A stretch of DNA of 64,000 nt from Pseudomonadota bacterium (GCA_020161695.1 JAIUOO010000010.1:84517-148516), one strand, 5' to 3'. Numbered from the stretch's first letter, positions 30,923 to 40,062 are shown. Numbers and translations: made by a program. The notes: generated by a model not told the origin, from the sequence alone.

Positions 30923-30961
30923 GATGCAGGGGGCGTTCAGCGCATATGGAGGCCAGCAGTG

Positions 30962-32200
30962 GTGACGACAACGGCGAAGCGGGGCGAAAACCCGGCGCAG
31001 GCGCGTTCCTTCGGGCTGCCGGACTTCCGGGTGGTTGAGGTTCTGCCACGGCGCGAGTTCATGCTCGGCGCGGCGTCGCTGACGCTTGCTGCCTGCTCCG
31101 GCGCCAATATTTCCGGTCCGGGCGGCCCGGTGGCGACGGGACCAGCGCCGACGGCTCCGGCCGCGCCGGGTTCGACCATCGGCACCGGCTCGGTGAAGAT
31201 CGCGCTGCTGCTGCCGCTTTCGGCCGGTGGGGCGGCCGGCAATACCGCGGCGGTGCTGCGCAACGCCGCCGAGATGGCCGTGGCGGAGTTCCAGGGCCCC
31301 GACATCACCATTCTGGTCAAGGATGACGGCGGCTCGGCCGCCGGCGCTCAGGCGGCCGCTCAGGCGGCCATCTCGGAAGGCGCGGAGATGATTCTCGGCC
31401 CGCTTCTGGCCGAATCCGTTCGGGGCGCGGCCGCCGTCGCGCGACCTGCCGGCAAGCCGATCATCGCCTATTCGACAGATACCAGCGTCGCCACCCGCGG
31501 CGTCTATCTGATGAGCTTCACGCCGCAGAACACGGTCGACCGCGTCGTCCAGTACGCGGCCCAGCAGGGCAAGCGCTCCTATGCCGCCTTCGTGCCGAAT
31601 TCGGCCTTCGGGCAGGTAGTGCAGGGCGCCTTCCAGGAAGCGGTCAGCCGCTCGGGCGGGCGGGTCGTCGCGATCGAGACCTTCCCGCTGGAGGCGAACG
31701 GCGTGACCGCGGCGGCTTCGCGGCTGTCGGGCATTGCCGGCCAGATCGACGCCATCTTCGTGCCCGACCCCTATGACGGCACGGCTGTTCGCGCGCTGTC
31801 CTCGGCCGGTATCGATACGCGCCGCGTCCAGGTGCTGGGCGTCGGGCCGTGGGTCGGCAATCGTGCCGCCGCGCAGGCCGCGCCGACCGCCGTCTATGCG
31901 GCGCCGGACGAGGCGGGCTTTCAGAATTTCGCCGGCCGCTATCGTGCCCGCTTCAACCAGGACCCGGCGCGCATCGCCTCGCTGACCTATGATTCCGTGT
32001 CGCTGATCGCCGCTCTCGTCCGCACGCAGGGCTCGCAGCGCTTTTCGGAAACCGTGCTCACCAATGCGTCCGGCTTCAACGGCGTCGATGGTCTGTTCCG
32101 TTTCCGGGCCGACGGCTCGCCGCAGCGCGGCCTCGCCATCATCCAGGCGGGCGGCCGCGTGGTCAGCCCGGCGCCGCGCAGCTTCGGCGGCAGCGCCTGA
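30962..32200 (+). CDS. Penicillin-binding protein activator LpoA-like lipoprotein
   Basis: About 412 residues with a lipoprotein signal (FMLGAASLTLAAC; the lipobox Cys is at about residue 43) and a periplasmic-binding-protein type I fold (VKIALLLPLSAGGAAGNTAAVLRNAAEMA, GAEMILGPLLAE, YAAFVPNSAFGQ). LpoA-type proteins activate class A PBPs from the outer membrane; the alphaproteobacterial versions are less studied. GTG at 30962 is preceded by GGAGG at ideal spacing, better than the upstream ATG at 30839. It is divergent from rsmI as in other proteobacteria. Confidence 0.86.
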   Translation: MTTTAKRGENPAQARSFGLPDFRVVEVLPRREFMLGAASLTLAACSGANISGPGGPVATGPAPTAPAAPGSTIGTGSVKIALLLPLSAGGAAGNTAAVLRNAAEMAVAEFQGPDITILVKDDGGSAAGAQAAAQAAISEGAEMILGPLLAESVRGAAAVARPAGKPIIAYSTDTSVATRGVYLMSFTPQNTVDRVVQYAAQQGKRSYAAFVPNSAFGQVVQGAFQEAVSRSGGRVVAIETFPLEANGVTAAASRLSGIAGQIDAIFVPDPYDGTAVRALSSAGIDTRRVQVLGVGPWVGNRAAAQAAPTAVYAAPDEAGFQNFAGRYRARFNQDPARIASLTYDSVSLIAALVRTQGSQRFSETVLTNASGFNGVDGLFRFRADGSPQRGLAIIQAGGRVVSPAPRSFGGSA

Positions 32201-32228
32201 CGGACATCCTCTCCGGGACGGATTGATC

Positions 32229-32259
32229 GAGGCCGGCCGTCGTGCCGGCCTCGTTGTTT
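32229..32259 (+). terminator. Intrinsic terminator after the LpoA-like gene
   Basis: GAGGCCGGC (32229-32237) pairs with GCCGGCCTC (32244-32252), followed by GTTGTTTG. It lies between convergent genes and could work in both directions. Confidence 0.65.
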
Positions 32260-32266
32260 GCAACGC

Positions 32267-33583
32267 TCAGCCAAGGCCGAATTTGACGGCGACGCCGAGC
32301 GTCGCCATCAGGCCGACGAGCGGCACCACGCCCACCTTGAAACGGAAGGCTGCGACGAAGGCGATGATCGCAAGTGCCGCCGCCTTCCAGTCCAGCGCCG
32401 CGATGTCGATGCGCGGCAGGCTGACAGGCCCGAATGCGATGCTGTCGACGCGTCCGAAGAAGACGTGGAGCGCGAACCAGACCGCGAGATAGAGGATGAC
32501 GCCCACGACGGCAGCGGTGATGCCCTGCAAGGCGCCCGCTAGGCGGCTGTTGGCACGCAGGTCCTCCATGTAGGGCGCGCCGGCGAAGATCCAGAGGAAC
32601 GACGGCGCGAAGGTGACCCATGTCGTCATGGCCGCTCCGAGTACGGCCGCGACCATCGGCGTGAACGGCTCGGGCATGCGCCAGCCGGCAAGGAAGCCGA
32701 CGAACTGGGTAACCAGAATGGTCGGGCCCGGAGTCGTTTCCGCGAGCCCGAGCCCGTCGACCATTTCGGCGGCGGTCAGCCAGCCCTTCTGTTCGACCGC
32801 GGCCTGCGCCAGCCAGACGAGCAGGGCATAGGCGCCGCCGAAGGTCAGCATGGCGAGTTGCGAGAAGAAGACGCCGATCTCGGTCAGCAGGTGCCGAGGG
32901 CCGAGAAGCAGCGCGGCCAGAAGCACCGGCGCCCACCAGATCGCCGACCAGACCGCGACGGTACGCAGTGTCACCGCAAGACGGCCGGGCCGGGCGGGCG
33001 CCAGCGGTTCGGTTGCGGCCGGCATGCTGACCAGCAGCGCACCGGCCAGCGCCGCGAGCACGACGATGACGGGGTAGGGCACCTTGAACAGGAAGATCGC
33101 CAGGAAGGCAGCCGCCATGACGGCGTAAAGCGCCACCGTATGGCCGACGCGTTTGCCCATCTTGATCACCGCCTGCACGACGATGACCAGCACGGCCGCC
33201 TTGATGCCGAAGAAGATGCCGTCCACGAGCGGCACGCCGCGCGCCGTGACGTAGAGCATCGACAGGCCCAGCACGACCAGCGCGCCAGGGACGACGAAGA
33301 ACAGGCCGGCGACGAGGCCGCCGCGCAGGCCGTGCATGAGCCAGCCGATATAGGTGGCGAGCTGCTGCGCCTCGGGGCCGGGCAGCAGGGTGCAGTAGCT
33401 CAGCGCATGGAGAAAGCGCTTCTCGTCCAGCCACTTCTTCTCATCGACGACGATGGTGTGCAGCATGGCGATCTGGCCGGCAGCGCCGCCGAACGAGAAG
33501 AGACCGACCTTGGTCCAGACGGCGAGCGCCTCCGAGAAGGGAACGTCGGGGAGCGCGGCAACTCGGGTGTCGGCGGCGGTCAT
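32267..33583 (-). CDS. chrA: Chromate efflux transporter ChrA
   Basis: A 438-residue membrane protein with about ten helices and two homologous CHR domains. The first carries FSFGGAAGQIAML and LLPGPEAQQLATYIG; the second carries LTFGGAYALLVWLAQ and ETTPGPTILVTQFVGF. This is the long-chain ChrA form that exports chromate. The start ATG overlaps the chrB stop in an ATGA junction, which fixes the start and shows coupling. Confidence 0.93.
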   Translation of the reverse strand: MTAADTRVAALPDVPFSEALAVWTKVGLFSFGGAAGQIAMLHTIVVDEKKWLDEKRFLHALSYCTLLPGPEAQQLATYIGWLMHGLRGGLVAGLFFVVPGALVVLGLSMLYVTARGVPLVDGIFFGIKAAVLVIVVQAVIKMGKRVGHTVALYAVMAAAFLAIFLFKVPYPVIVVLAALAGALLVSMPAATEPLAPARPGRLAVTLRTVAVWSAIWWAPVLLAALLLGPRHLLTEIGVFFSQLAMLTFGGAYALLVWLAQAAVEQKGWLTAAEMVDGLGLAETTPGPTILVTQFVGFLAGWRMPEPFTPMVAAVLGAAMTTWVTFAPSFLWIFAGAPYMEDLRANSRLAGALQGITAAVVGVILYLAVWFALHVFFGRVDSIAFGPVSLPRIDIAALDWKAAALAIIAFVAAFRFKVGVVPLVGLMATLGVAVKFGLG

Positions 33584-34407
33584 GCGCGGTTCGTCCAGGA
33601 ATGGGTTTCGCTGCGGGCGGTGGTGATCCATGCGTAAAGCCCATCCAGCATGACAAAGCCATGACGCAGCATGGCCTGATCATCGTCGCCGGCGAGCGCC
33701 GACAGGCCCAGCGAGGCGGCGAGGTAGCCGGCAGCCTGGGGGCTCGACGCGAGATCGTCGGTATCGGCGGCGCGCACGATGACGGCAAGTTCCGCGAGCG
33801 GGGCGAAGCCGGCAAGGCCGCAGGCCTCCAGCAAGGTGTCGAACGAGCAGCGCGGTCCGTCATGTTCGATCGGTGCGCCGGGCGTGTCGAAGGCGATGCC
33901 GCCCGTGTCGGCGGCCACCGCGAGAACCTGATCCGGTTCGACGAAGAGGATGCGGGCCTCGGGGTCGAGGAACCGGCGGATCAGCCAGGGGCAGGCGACA
34001 CGGTCGATCTTGGGCCTGCGGCGCGTCACCCAGACGCGGGCGGGGCCGCCATAGGCGTCCGCCGCGGCGCGGGGCAGCGTCGGATGGCCGGCCGCAGCCC
34101 AGCCAAGGCTGCCGCCGGCGAGGATCGACGCGGATATTCCGAGTTCGCGGAGTTCGGCGGCTGTGCGCTGGCTGCGGTTGTGGCCGGCCTTGCAGGCGAT
34201 CACGACCGGCCGGGACGGATCGATGAGCGCGGCCACCGCAGCCCCGGAACCGTTGGCCGTCCAGCGTGCGGCCGGAAGGTCGGGCTGGCTGGCGCGGATG
34301 TCGGCGGCGCGCACGTCGATGATCTGCGGCCAGCGTGGGCCGCCGAGCAGGCGCGCAAGCGCATCGGGAGACAGGGCAAAAGGTAGGGGATAGGCGTTGT
34401 CGGACAA
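33580..34407 (-). CDS. chrB: Rhodanese-ChrB fusion, chromate resistance protein
   Basis: About 275 residues. The N-terminal half is a rhodanese domain (IIDVRAADIRAS, active-site Cys in IACKAGHNRS, GGSLGWAAAGHP). The C-terminal half is the ChrB domain (TRRRPKIDRVACPWLIRRFLDPEARI), a domain needed for chromate-responsive regulation or resistance. A TTG start at 34407 with GGAGG just upstream is my choice; a GTG four codons earlier is possible, and longer frames are unlikely. It is coupled to chrA. Confidence 0.85.
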   Translation of the reverse strand: MSDNAYPLPFALSPDALARLLGGPRWPQIIDVRAADIRASQPDLPAARWTANGSGAAVAALIDPSRPVVIACKAGHNRSQRTAAELRELGISASILAGGSLGWAAAGHPTLPRAAADAYGGPARVWVTRRRPKIDRVACPWLIRRFLDPEARILFVEPDQVLAVAADTGGIAFDTPGAPIEHDGPRCSFDTLLEACGLAGFAPLAELAVIVRAADTDDLASSPQAAGYLAASLGLSALAGDDDQAMLRHGFVMLDGLYAWITTARSETHSWTNRA

Positions 34408-34446
34408 GCGAGCCTCCACCGGGATACCGGTCGGAGACGGTGCTTG

Positions 34447-34466
34447 GGTGGCATTGGATAGCCACC
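34447..34466. promoter_or_regulatory. Inverted repeat in the chrB/DMT divergent region
   Basis: GGTGGC-N8-GCCACC lies about 40 bp upstream of chrB. It may be an operator for chromate-responsive control or a chance palindrome; I see no strong promoter hexamers with it. Confidence 0.3.
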
Positions 34467-34619
34467 TGACGGGGCGACCGCCGAAGGCCCCGCTGGCATC
34501 AGATTGCCGCCGTCCTCCGTCCTTTGCAAGAGGCCCGCACGGCTCCCATGCGGTCGATGGCAGCCGTTCCGCCACCAAATCGGCTAGACAGCCCAACAGG
34601 GACAGGAGGATCGACCGTC

Positions 34620-35522
34620 GTGGACCAGAGCCGCAACGCGGCCGCCGAGCAGGCCCAGCGCTCGCGGCTGAGGGGCATCGGACTGATGTGCGCGGCGCTC
34701 GCGTGCTTTGCCTGCCTCGACGCGCTCGGCAAATGGCTCGGCACGCAGATGGACCCGATGCAGGTGGTCTGGACGCGCTACTGTTCGGCCCTCGTCGTGG
34801 CGCTCATCATCTTCAATCCGCTGCGCAATCCGGGCGTGCTCGTCACCCAGCGCCCGTGGATCCAGGCGATCCGGTCGGCCCTGCTGTTCGGCTCCACGGC
34901 GATCAATTTCATCGCGCTGCAGTTCCTTCAGCTCGACCAGACCGCCTCGATCATGTTCGCCACGCCCTTTCTCGTCGCGATCCTTTCCGGCCCCTTCCTC
35001 GGCGAGTGGATCGGACCCCGGCGCTGGGCGGCCGTTGCCGTCGGGTTTCTCGGGGTGCTGGTGATCACCAGGCCGTGGAGCGGGTCCATGCACTGGGCCA
35101 TGGGCCTGTCCATGGTCGGTGCCTGCTTCTATGCGGTCTATAATCTGCTGACACGCATGCTGGCGGGCCACGATTCAGCCGGCACGACCTCGATCTATTC
35201 GGTTGCCTTCGGGGCGGTCGTGGCGACGATCCTCGTGCCGCTGGTCTGGACCACGCCGCAGAGCCTGTGGGTGGTCGCCGGCATGATCGCGATCGGTGTC
35301 TTCGGCGCGGTCGGGCACTGGCTGCTGATCATCGCCCACGGCCTTGCCCCGGCCGGCATCCTCGCGCCGTTCATCTACACGCAGATCGTCTGGATGACGG
35401 CGCTCGGCTGGCTCGCCTTCGCGCAGGTTCCGGCGCCCAACACGCTTGCCGGCGCGGCCATCGTCATCGCCTCGGGCCTGTACCTGCTGTACCGCGAGAG
35501 GGTCGTCCGCCACACCCGCTGA
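34620..35522 (+). CDS. DMT-superfamily (EamA) transporter
   Basis: A 300-residue permease with ten predicted helices in two EamA repeats (RLRGIGLMCAALACFACLDA... and HWAMGLSMVGACFYAVYNLL...). The DMT group exports or imports small metabolites; the substrate is unknown. The GTG at 34620 is preceded by GGAGG and gives the usual family length, so I prefer it to the longer frame from 34524. It is divergent from chrB. Confidence 0.85.
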   Translation: MDQSRNAAAEQAQRSRLRGIGLMCAALACFACLDALGKWLGTQMDPMQVVWTRYCSALVVALIIFNPLRNPGVLVTQRPWIQAIRSALLFGSTAINFIALQFLQLDQTASIMFATPFLVAILSGPFLGEWIGPRRWAAVAVGFLGVLVITRPWSGSMHWAMGLSMVGACFYAVYNLLTRMLAGHDSAGTTSIYSVAFGAVVATILVPLVWTTPQSLWVVAGMIAIGVFGAVGHWLLIIAHGLAPAGILAPFIYTQIVWMTALGWLAFAQVPAPNTLAGAAIVIASGLYLLYRERVVRHTR

Positions 35523-35644
35523 GCGACGGCGCGCATTATGCGGCGTTTTGTCGCATATGGACATGACCTGATGAGCGTGAGGATGCCGCGCGAGCGCCTC
35601 CAGCCCTTCCGGCGGAAGCCGCGACAGTCGCGGGAGTGCCGATC

Positions 35645-36283
35645 ATGTCGACGGATGCGGGGCAGTCGGGCGACCTCTTCATCGTCGACGACGATGCGCC
35701 GGTGAGGGACGCCATGGCGGTGGCCTTCGAGCGGTGCGGCTATCGCGTTTCCATGTTCGGCGACGGCCCGTCGGTGTTGCAGGCGCTGGTGCAGCGCCAG
35801 CCCGATCTGATCCTGCTGGAATCCCATCTGCCGGGGCCGAGCGGCCTCGATGTGCTGCGCCAGCTCGCCAGCCGCAAATTTCACGGGCCGGTGGTGATCA
35901 TCTCGGCCCATGCCGACATTCCCATGGCCGTCGAGGCCATCAAGTCCGGCGCGGCCGACGTGATCGAGAAGCCCTGCGACATGAGTCGCCTCGTGGCGCA
36001 GGTCGGCGCGACGCTTTCCGCGCATGTGAAGCGGCGGGCGGAGCGATCCGACCCGGTCGCCGCCCTCGGGCCGGACGGAGCCAGTCTGCTGACCCCGCGC
36101 GAGCGCGACGTGCTGCACGAACTCGTCCGCGGCGCCTCCAACAAGGAGGCCGGCCGCAGCCTCGGCATCTCGCCCCGCACGATCGAGGTGCATCGCGCCC
36201 GCATCATGGAGAAGCTCGGCGCGAAGAACGCAGCGGACCTCGTCCGGGTGATCTACGACGAGCGGCGGCTCGGCATGCGGTGA
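35645..36283 (+). CDS. FixJ/NarL-type response regulator with Glu at the phospho-site
   Basis: A 212-residue protein with an N-terminal receiver and a C-terminal LuxR-type helix-turn-helix (LTPRERDVLHELVRGASNKEAGRSLGISPRTIEVHRARIMEKL). The acidic pocket (IVDDDAP) and the conserved Lys (VIEKPCD) are present, but the phospho-accepting Asp is Glu: the motif reads DLILLESHLPGPSG, codon GAA at residue 59. Glu often mimics the phosphorylated state, so the protein may be active without a kinase. No kinase gene is adjacent. The ATG at 35645 has GGGAG upstream. Confidence 0.87.
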   Translation: MSTDAGQSGDLFIVDDDAPVRDAMAVAFERCGYRVSMFGDGPSVLQALVQRQPDLILLESHLPGPSGLDVLRQLASRKFHGPVVIISAHADIPMAVEAIKSGAADVIEKPCDMSRLVAQVGATLSAHVKRRAERSDPVAALGPDGASLLTPRERDVLHELVRGASNKEAGRSLGISPRTIEVHRARIMEKLGAKNAADLVRVIYDERRLGMR

Positions 36284-36431
36284 GGCGTCGTGCCGGGGCC
36301 TTCTGTCGAAAGGACCCTTGATGCCGTCCCGATCAGGGCCTTTACTGCCTGCCTTGAAGGCGAACGACCCGGATGTGTGGGGCCGTTCGCGGGTTGGTGC
36401 ATCTGCATTCCCGCGAAGCGAGAGGCCGGCC

Positions 36432-36707
36432 ATGTTCTCAGATGAAGCCACTGCCCCCGACCGCCCCAATCCCGGCGAAATCCTGGCCGAGGAGCCCGTC
36501 ATCTATGCGCGCATCCACGATGGTGTGCTGGAGGTGGTCACCGATCGCCTGACGCTGCGCTCGCGAAGCGGCGCGCTCGTGCCGATCGAGGATCATATCC
36601 GCGAGCTCTTCGCGCGCGTGCGCGAGATCCGCGTCATGACCCTCGAGGAAGCGCCCTGGCTCCTGTCCAAGCATGTCATCGCCCCGCCGATGCAGCGGGC
36701 CGCCTGA
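36432..36707 (+). CDS. Hypothetical protein, 91 residues
   Basis: A small soluble protein starting MFSDEATAPDRP, with the pattern PVIYARIHDGVLEVVTDRLTL and EDHIRELFARVREIRVMTLEEAPW. I do not recognise a domain. The frame is open upstream to 36318, but GAGAGG lies just before this ATG. Codon use looks coding. It is flanked by the response regulator and the phosphomannomutase genes on the same strand. Confidence 0.5.
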   Translation: MFSDEATAPDRPNPGEILAEEPVIYARIHDGVLEVVTDRLTLRSRSGALVPIEDHIRELFARVREIRVMTLEEAPWLLSKHVIAPPMQRAA

Positions 36708-36822
36708 CGGCGCTTTTTCGGCCGCAATCATCATCCATTCATCTGTGCCATGCGATGGCCTGCAAATAGCTGCGTGCCTATTGTCGCAGTTCCCTTCTCT
36801 CTGCAGAGGCAGACCGATCCGC

Positions 36823-38322
36823 ATGTTCCCGAAGCCGCTCGCCAGCCTGAAGCCGAATACTGCCGCCTACGAATCCCTGCCCTTGGTGAAGCCGACAGGC
36901 TTCCGTGAATACGACGCCCGGTGGTTCTTCGGCGAGGAACTGAACCTGATGGGCGTGCAGGCGGTGGGCATGGGCCTCGGCACGCTGATCGGCCGGATGG
37001 GCGTCAAGCGCGAGATCGTCGTGGGCCACGATTTCCGCGGCTATTCGTCCTCGATCAAGATGGCGCTGGCGACCGGCCTGATGGCGGCCGGCTGCAAGGT
37101 GCGCGACATTGGCCTCGCCATGTCGCCCATGGCCTATTTCGCCCAGTTCGAGCTCGACGTGCCCTGCGTCGCCATGGTCACCGCCAGTCACAACGACAAC
37201 GGCTGGACCGGCGTGAAGATGGGCGCGCAGCGGCCGGTGACCTTTGGCCCCGACGAGATGGGCGCCCTGAAGAAGATCGTGCTGGACGCCGATTTCGATC
37301 TGATCGGTGGCGGCTCCTACCTCTTCGTCGAGGATTTCGCCGCCCGCTATATCCGCGACCTGACCGATCGCCCGAAGGTGACGCGCAAGCTGCGCGTCAT
37401 CGCCGCCTGCGGCAATGGCACGGCCGGCGCCTTCGCGCCGCAGATCCTCGAGAAGCTCGGTGTCGAGGTCATCCCGCTGGACGCGGAACTCGACCACTCC
37501 TTCCCGCGCTACAACCCGAACCCCGAAGACATGAAGATGCTCCATGCCATGGCGGATGCCGTGAAGGAGCATGGCGCCGACGTGGCGCTCGGCTTCGACG
37601 GCGACGGCGACCGCTGCGGCGTGGTCGACAACCACGGCGAGGAGATTTTCGCCGACAAGATCGGCGTCATGCTGGCGCGCGACCTCTGCAAGGTGCACGG
37701 GCCCTCGCAGTTCGTCGTCGACGTGAAGTCCACGGGACTGTTCGACTCCGATCCCGAGCTGAAGCGGCTCGGCGCCAAGACCGACTACTGGAAGACCGGC
37801 CACTCCTACATCAAGCGTCGGGTTCGCGATCTGAACGCGCTGGCGGGCTTCGAGAAGTCAGGCCACTTCTTCTTCAATGCGCCGGTCGGCCGCGGCTATG
37901 ACGACGGTCTCGTCACCGCCATCGCGGTCATCGACATGCTCGACCGCAACCCGACCAAGTCGATGGCGGACCTCTATGCCGAGGTGCCGAAGACCTGGGG
38001 CTCGCCGACCATGGCGCCGAAATGCGCCGACGAGATCAAGTACGAGGTGGTCGACCGCGTGGTCGCGCGCTTCCAGGGCATGGAGCAGCGGGGCGAACAG
38101 GTGGCGGGTCAGCCGATCACCTCGCTGGTTACCGTCAACGGCGTGCGCGTCGGCACGGCGGACGGCACCTGGGGGCTCGTGCGCGCGTCATCGAACAAGC
38201 CGGAACTCGTCGTCGTGGTGGAGAGCCCGGTTTCCGAGGCCCGCATGCGCGAGATGTTCCACGCCGTGGACGGCGTGCTGCGCGAGAACCCGGAAGTCGG
38301 GAAGTACAACCAGACGATCTGA
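36823..38322 (+). CDS. Phosphomannomutase/phosphoglucomutase
   Basis: A 499-residue alpha-D-phosphohexomutase. FREYDARWFFGEELNL, the phosphoserine loop VTASHNDNGWTGVKMG, the metal loop GFDGDGDRCG and the sugar-binding loop GFEKSGHFFF are all present. It would interconvert hexose 1- and 6-phosphates for nucleotide-sugar and envelope polysaccharide synthesis. The start MFPKPLASLKPN is preceded by AGAGG; the frame is open further upstream but without family similarity. Confidence 0.93.
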   Translation: MFPKPLASLKPNTAAYESLPLVKPTGFREYDARWFFGEELNLMGVQAVGMGLGTLIGRMGVKREIVVGHDFRGYSSSIKMALATGLMAAGCKVRDIGLAMSPMAYFAQFELDVPCVAMVTASHNDNGWTGVKMGAQRPVTFGPDEMGALKKIVLDADFDLIGGGSYLFVEDFAARYIRDLTDRPKVTRKLRVIAACGNGTAGAFAPQILEKLGVEVIPLDAELDHSFPRYNPNPEDMKMLHAMADAVKEHGADVALGFDGDGDRCGVVDNHGEEIFADKIGVMLARDLCKVHGPSQFVVDVKSTGLFDSDPELKRLGAKTDYWKTGHSYIKRRVRDLNALAGFEKSGHFFFNAPVGRGYDDGLVTAIAVIDMLDRNPTKSMADLYAEVPKTWGSPTMAPKCADEIKYEVVDRVVARFQGMEQRGEQVAGQPITSLVTVNGVRVGTADGTWGLVRASSNKPELVVVVESPVSEARMREMFHAVDGVLRENPEVGKYNQTI

Positions 38323-38347
38323 CCGGGGGCGAACCGCCGCTCTCGTG

Positions 38348-38380
38348 CCGGCGGGCCATGTGTGGTCCGCCGGTATTTCT
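38348..38380 (+). terminator. Terminator after the phosphomannomutase gene
   Basis: CCGGCGGGCC (38348-38357) pairs with GGTCCGCCGG (38364-38373, one G-U pair) across a 6-nt loop and is followed by TATTTCTTC. Confidence 0.6.
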
Positions 38381-38438
38381 TCATCCCCCGTTAACCATGG
38401 CGTGCCAGCCTCGCCGCAGGGATTTTGAGGGGGATCAC

Positions 38439-38786
38439 GTGAGTCAGGCGGCCGTCGTCAGCCAGGACATCCGGGACCAGAGCATGCCGCGTCCGAACGG
38501 CATGAGCGAACTGGAACTGCTGCGCACCATCACCGGCGGCTTCGCCTCATTCGGCAGTGCCGTGCGCCTCGCGGCGCTGACCGACGCGCAGAAGTCGCGG
38601 GTTCTCGCGCATCTCGCCGAAGCCTCGACCGCCATGATGCAGGCGACCAACGCCTATCTGTTCGAGCTCGGACAGGCGCGCAAGCAGGAGGCGGCTGCGT
38701 CAAAGGGCCCTTCGGATGTCGAGGCGACGCGGGCCGGCGCCGTCGGCACGCAGGCCGTTGCAGCCGCCCTGCTCGTTGCCGGCTAA
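38439..38786 (+). CDS. Hypothetical protein, 115 residues
   Basis: It begins with GTG preceded by GAGGGGG and reads VSQAAVVSQDIRDQSMPRPNG, then MSELELLRTITGGFASFGSAVRLAALTDAQKSRVLAHLAEAS. The sequence is mostly helical and soluble. No domain is recognised. It has its own ribosome site and follows a terminator, so it is probably an independent gene. Confidence 0.55.
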   Translation: MSQAAVVSQDIRDQSMPRPNGMSELELLRTITGGFASFGSAVRLAALTDAQKSRVLAHLAEASTAMMQATNAYLFELGQARKQEAAASKGPSDVEATRAGAVGTQAVAAALLVAG

Positions 38787-38914
38787 ACGCTCACAACTTC
38801 CGCCGTCGTCACCGATCCGTCGCTGATCCGTCATTGGCCTGTCGGCTCGCTGCGGCACGAGGTCCGATGACGCGCGCTGCCAGGATTCGCTAGGCTCGCG
38901 CTCCGGGGGTCCCG

Positions 38915-39871
38915 ATGGTCGAGCCGACCGCAAACAGCGCCAATCCGTTCGCGCGCCACTTCAATCCCGCGCTCTGGGCCGACCAGGGCCGCAAAATCAT
39001 TCCGATGATGCGGGCCTATGGCGGCATCCTGCCGCGCGATGCCCGGGCGGCGGCCTCGCGGACGCTTGGCCGGCTCGGTACCCTGGAGGTCCGCCTCGCC
39101 GCGAACGCCGCGGAAGTGCGCCGGGCCCAGAAGCTGCGCTGGCGCGTCTTCTACGAGGAGATGCGCGCCATCGCCGACGGCCCCTCCCGTCTCGCCCGCC
39201 GCGACATCGACGCCTTCGACGCGATCTGCGACCACCTCGTCGTGATCGACCATGCGGTCATCGAGCGACCGGCGCTCGGCGCGCCGCGCCCGGCCATTGT
39301 CGGCACCTACCGCCTGCTGCGGCAGGAAATCGCCGACCGCAACGGCGGCTTCTACACGGCCTCCGAGTTCGACATTTCTGGCCTGCTGGCCCGCCATCGC
39401 GGCAAGCGCTTCCTGGAGCTCGGCCGCTCCTGCGTGCTGCCGCCCTACCGCAACAAGCGGACGGTGGAACTGCTCTGGCACGGCATCTGGACCTATGTGC
39501 TGGCGCATCGCATCGACGTGATGTTCGGCTGCGCCAGCCTCGAGGGGATCGAGCCCAGGGCGCTGTCCATGGAACTGTCGTTCCTGCACCACAACGCCAA
39601 AGCCCCGGCGGAATGGGCGGCCGGCGCGCTGCCGTCCCGCCATGTCGAGATGGGCCGCCTGTCGAAGGACGCGATCGACATGAAGAAGGCGCTGCATGCG
39701 CTGCCGCCCCTCATCAAGGGCTACCTGCGTCTCGGCGCCTATGTCGGCGATGGCGCGGTGGTGGACCGCCAGTTCAACACGACCGACGTGCTGATCGTGC
39801 TGCCGGTCTCCGCGATCAGCCCGCGCTACATCGGTCATTTCGGCGCGACCGCCGAGCGCCACGCGGCCTAG
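38915..39871 (+). CDS. olsB: L-ornithine N-alpha-acyltransferase OlsB-like
   Basis: A 318-residue GNAT-fold acyltransferase. AQKLRWRVFYEEM, IVGTYRLLRQ, LELGRSCVLPPYRNKRTVELLWHGI and FGCASLEGIEP are the conserved OlsB/hemolysin-like acyltransferase segments. OlsB transfers a 3-hydroxyacyl group from acyl carrier protein to ornithine, giving the lyso-ornithine lipid. The second enzyme, OlsA, is not in the window. The TAG stop codon is formed by the terminal CTAGAGC of the adjacent repeat element. Confidence 0.85.
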   Translation: MVEPTANSANPFARHFNPALWADQGRKIIPMMRAYGGILPRDARAAASRTLGRLGTLEVRLAANAAEVRRAQKLRWRVFYEEMRAIADGPSRLARRDIDAFDAICDHLVVIDHAVIERPALGAPRPAIVGTYRLLRQEIADRNGGFYTASEFDISGLLARHRGKRFLELGRSCVLPPYRNKRTVELLWHGIWTYVLAHRIDVMFGCASLEGIEPRALSMELSFLHHNAKAPAEWAAGALPSRHVEMGRLSKDAIDMKKALHALPPLIKGYLRLGAYVGDGAVVDRQFNTTDVLIVLPVSAISPRYIGHFGATAERHAA

Positions 39872-39973
39872 AGCATTTCCGCTTTTCTTCGAATCGCGAA
39901 AATACTCCGTCTCGTTTTTTTGTCGCGTTTTCTTCACGCGAACCGGTGCCCACTTCGCTTGAAAACGCTCTAG
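39868..39973. repeat. 106-bp Hyphomicrobiales-type intergenic repeat
   Basis: The element starts CTAGAGCATTTCCGCTTTTC and ends AAAACGCTCTAG, so its ends are inverted repeats (CTAGAGC and GCTCTAG). It contains TTCTTCGAATCGCGAAAA and the segment ACGCGAACCGGTGCCC. I recognise this type as a common non-coding dispersed repeat in related genomes. It covers the olsB stop codon. Confidence 0.7.
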
Positions 39974-40062
39974 TCGCCGGCTGGCCAGACCTGCCGTCCG
40001 GCCGGCTTCCGCGCGGCCGGGCGGCTGCTATCGTTTCGCCAAGAACGAAACGGAAGCGCCGC

